A stretch of 7,360 nt of DNA, taken from assembly GCA_964428905.1 (NCBI GenBank), contig CAYSAA010000078.1, positions 1-7,360 of the forward strand, given 5' to 3'. The position numbers and the translations under genes are program-made. Of this stretch, positions 7,222 through 7,360 are shown in pieces; position 1 is the stretch's first letter, and every line of letters starts with the position of its first letter. The notes beneath the pieces are model-generated. The model was not told where the DNA came from and did not search any database. It saw only the letters and a list, made by a program, of their open reading frames with translations. The stretch is from CAYSAA01 sp964428905. Its GTDB lineage: Bacteria > Atribacterota > Phoenicimicrobiia > Phoenicimicrobiales > Stramentimicrobiaceae.

Positions 7222-7330
7222 ATATAGTATCGAGTCCGAATACAGTAATTAGTGATAAATAATAAGTAATAGAAATAGTTTTCAGTTGTCAGTTAAAGAC
7301 AAAATACAACAACAAAATCAGATTAATTCC

Positions 7331-7356
7331 AGATAGATACAAGGTCTATTCCTACA
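7331..7356. repeat. Degenerate stem-loop element with ACAAG loop
   Basis: Bases 7332-7338 can pair with 7344-7350 (five Watson-Crick pairs and two G-T pairs) around the loop acaag at 7339-7343, followed by cctaca. The layout matches, with many substitutions, a small palindromic repeat I recall from many bacterial genomes, with GC-rich arms such as GGGCAGGC and GCCTGCCC around ACAAG, then CTAC. The family assignment is from memory and the copy is decayed. Confidence 0.4.
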
Positions 7357-7360
7357 AATA

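Larger units (their letters stand above)
7029..7360. other. Non-coding, repeat-rich region upstream of uvrA
   Basis: These 332 bp have no open reading frame I can support on either strand. The stretch holds the uvrA leader (7029-7080), short tandem words (7081-7105), two 46-bp direct repeats with a weaker third copy (7103-7247), an AT-rich stretch with a small cagtt duplication (about 7248-7330), and a stem-loop element (7331-7356). No clear promoter stands out. Confidence 0.75.

Noticed and set aside
7103..7247. CRISPR-like array
   Set aside because: There are only two full copies, the unit is internally repetitive and lacks dyad symmetry, the third copy is partial at a different spacing (57 instead of 73 bp), and no cas gene is present.
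7240..7295. CTGACA on the minus strand as a -35 box far upstream of uvrA
   Set aside because: It matches TTGACA at five of six bases, but no good -10 lies at 16-18 bp; the nearest TATTAT is 22 bp away.

Overview
The window is AT-rich (roughly a third G+C by eye) and carries five genes, all on the minus strand and all reading toward position 1. In transcription order they are uvrA (nucleotide excision repair ATPase), uvrC (excision nuclease), a gamma-class carbonic anhydrase-like hexapeptide protein, a 501-residue multidomain protein with a HARE-type winged helix and a restriction-endonuclease-like region, and a metallo-beta-lactamase-fold hydrolase cut off by the window edge. Gaps are short (62 bp, a 23-bp overlap, 57 bp, 39 bp) and I see no convincing terminator between genes, so the block looks like one operon. 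Four of the five genes have purine-rich Shine-Dalgarno sites; the last has a weak one.

The proteins suggest a low-GC bacterium. UvrA and UvrC resemble those of Firmicutes-like or Atribacterota-like anaerobes more than Proteobacteria, but the window holds no rRNA or marker gene to settle the lineage. The style of the repeats upstream of uvrA hints at a candidate-phylum or thermophilic/anaerobic genome; this is a weak inference.

Positions 7029-7360 hold no gene I can support. They contain two identical 46-bp direct repeats with a 73-bp period, a weaker third copy, smaller tandem words built on gtattg and tagtatgtag, and at the far end a degenerate stem-loop with an ACAAG loop that resembles a widespread family of small palindromic repeats. 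No uvrB is visible.

Functionally, UvrA recognises damage (with UvrB, encoded elsewhere) and UvrC makes the dual incision. UvrC here is about 80-100 residues shorter than usual: the segment between the UVR motif and the RNase H-like nuclease domain is nearly absent, while all catalytic residues remain. The most interesting gene is the HARE/endonuclease-like protein. It combines two winged helices, a possible beta-barrel DNA-binding segment and an endonuclease-like domain that seems to have lost its catalytic (E/Q)xK residues. Its place behind uvrA-uvrC makes a DNA-binding, repair-linked or regulatory role plausible but unproven. The carbonic anhydrase-like and metallo-hydrolase genes have no evident link to repair and may simply share the transcript.
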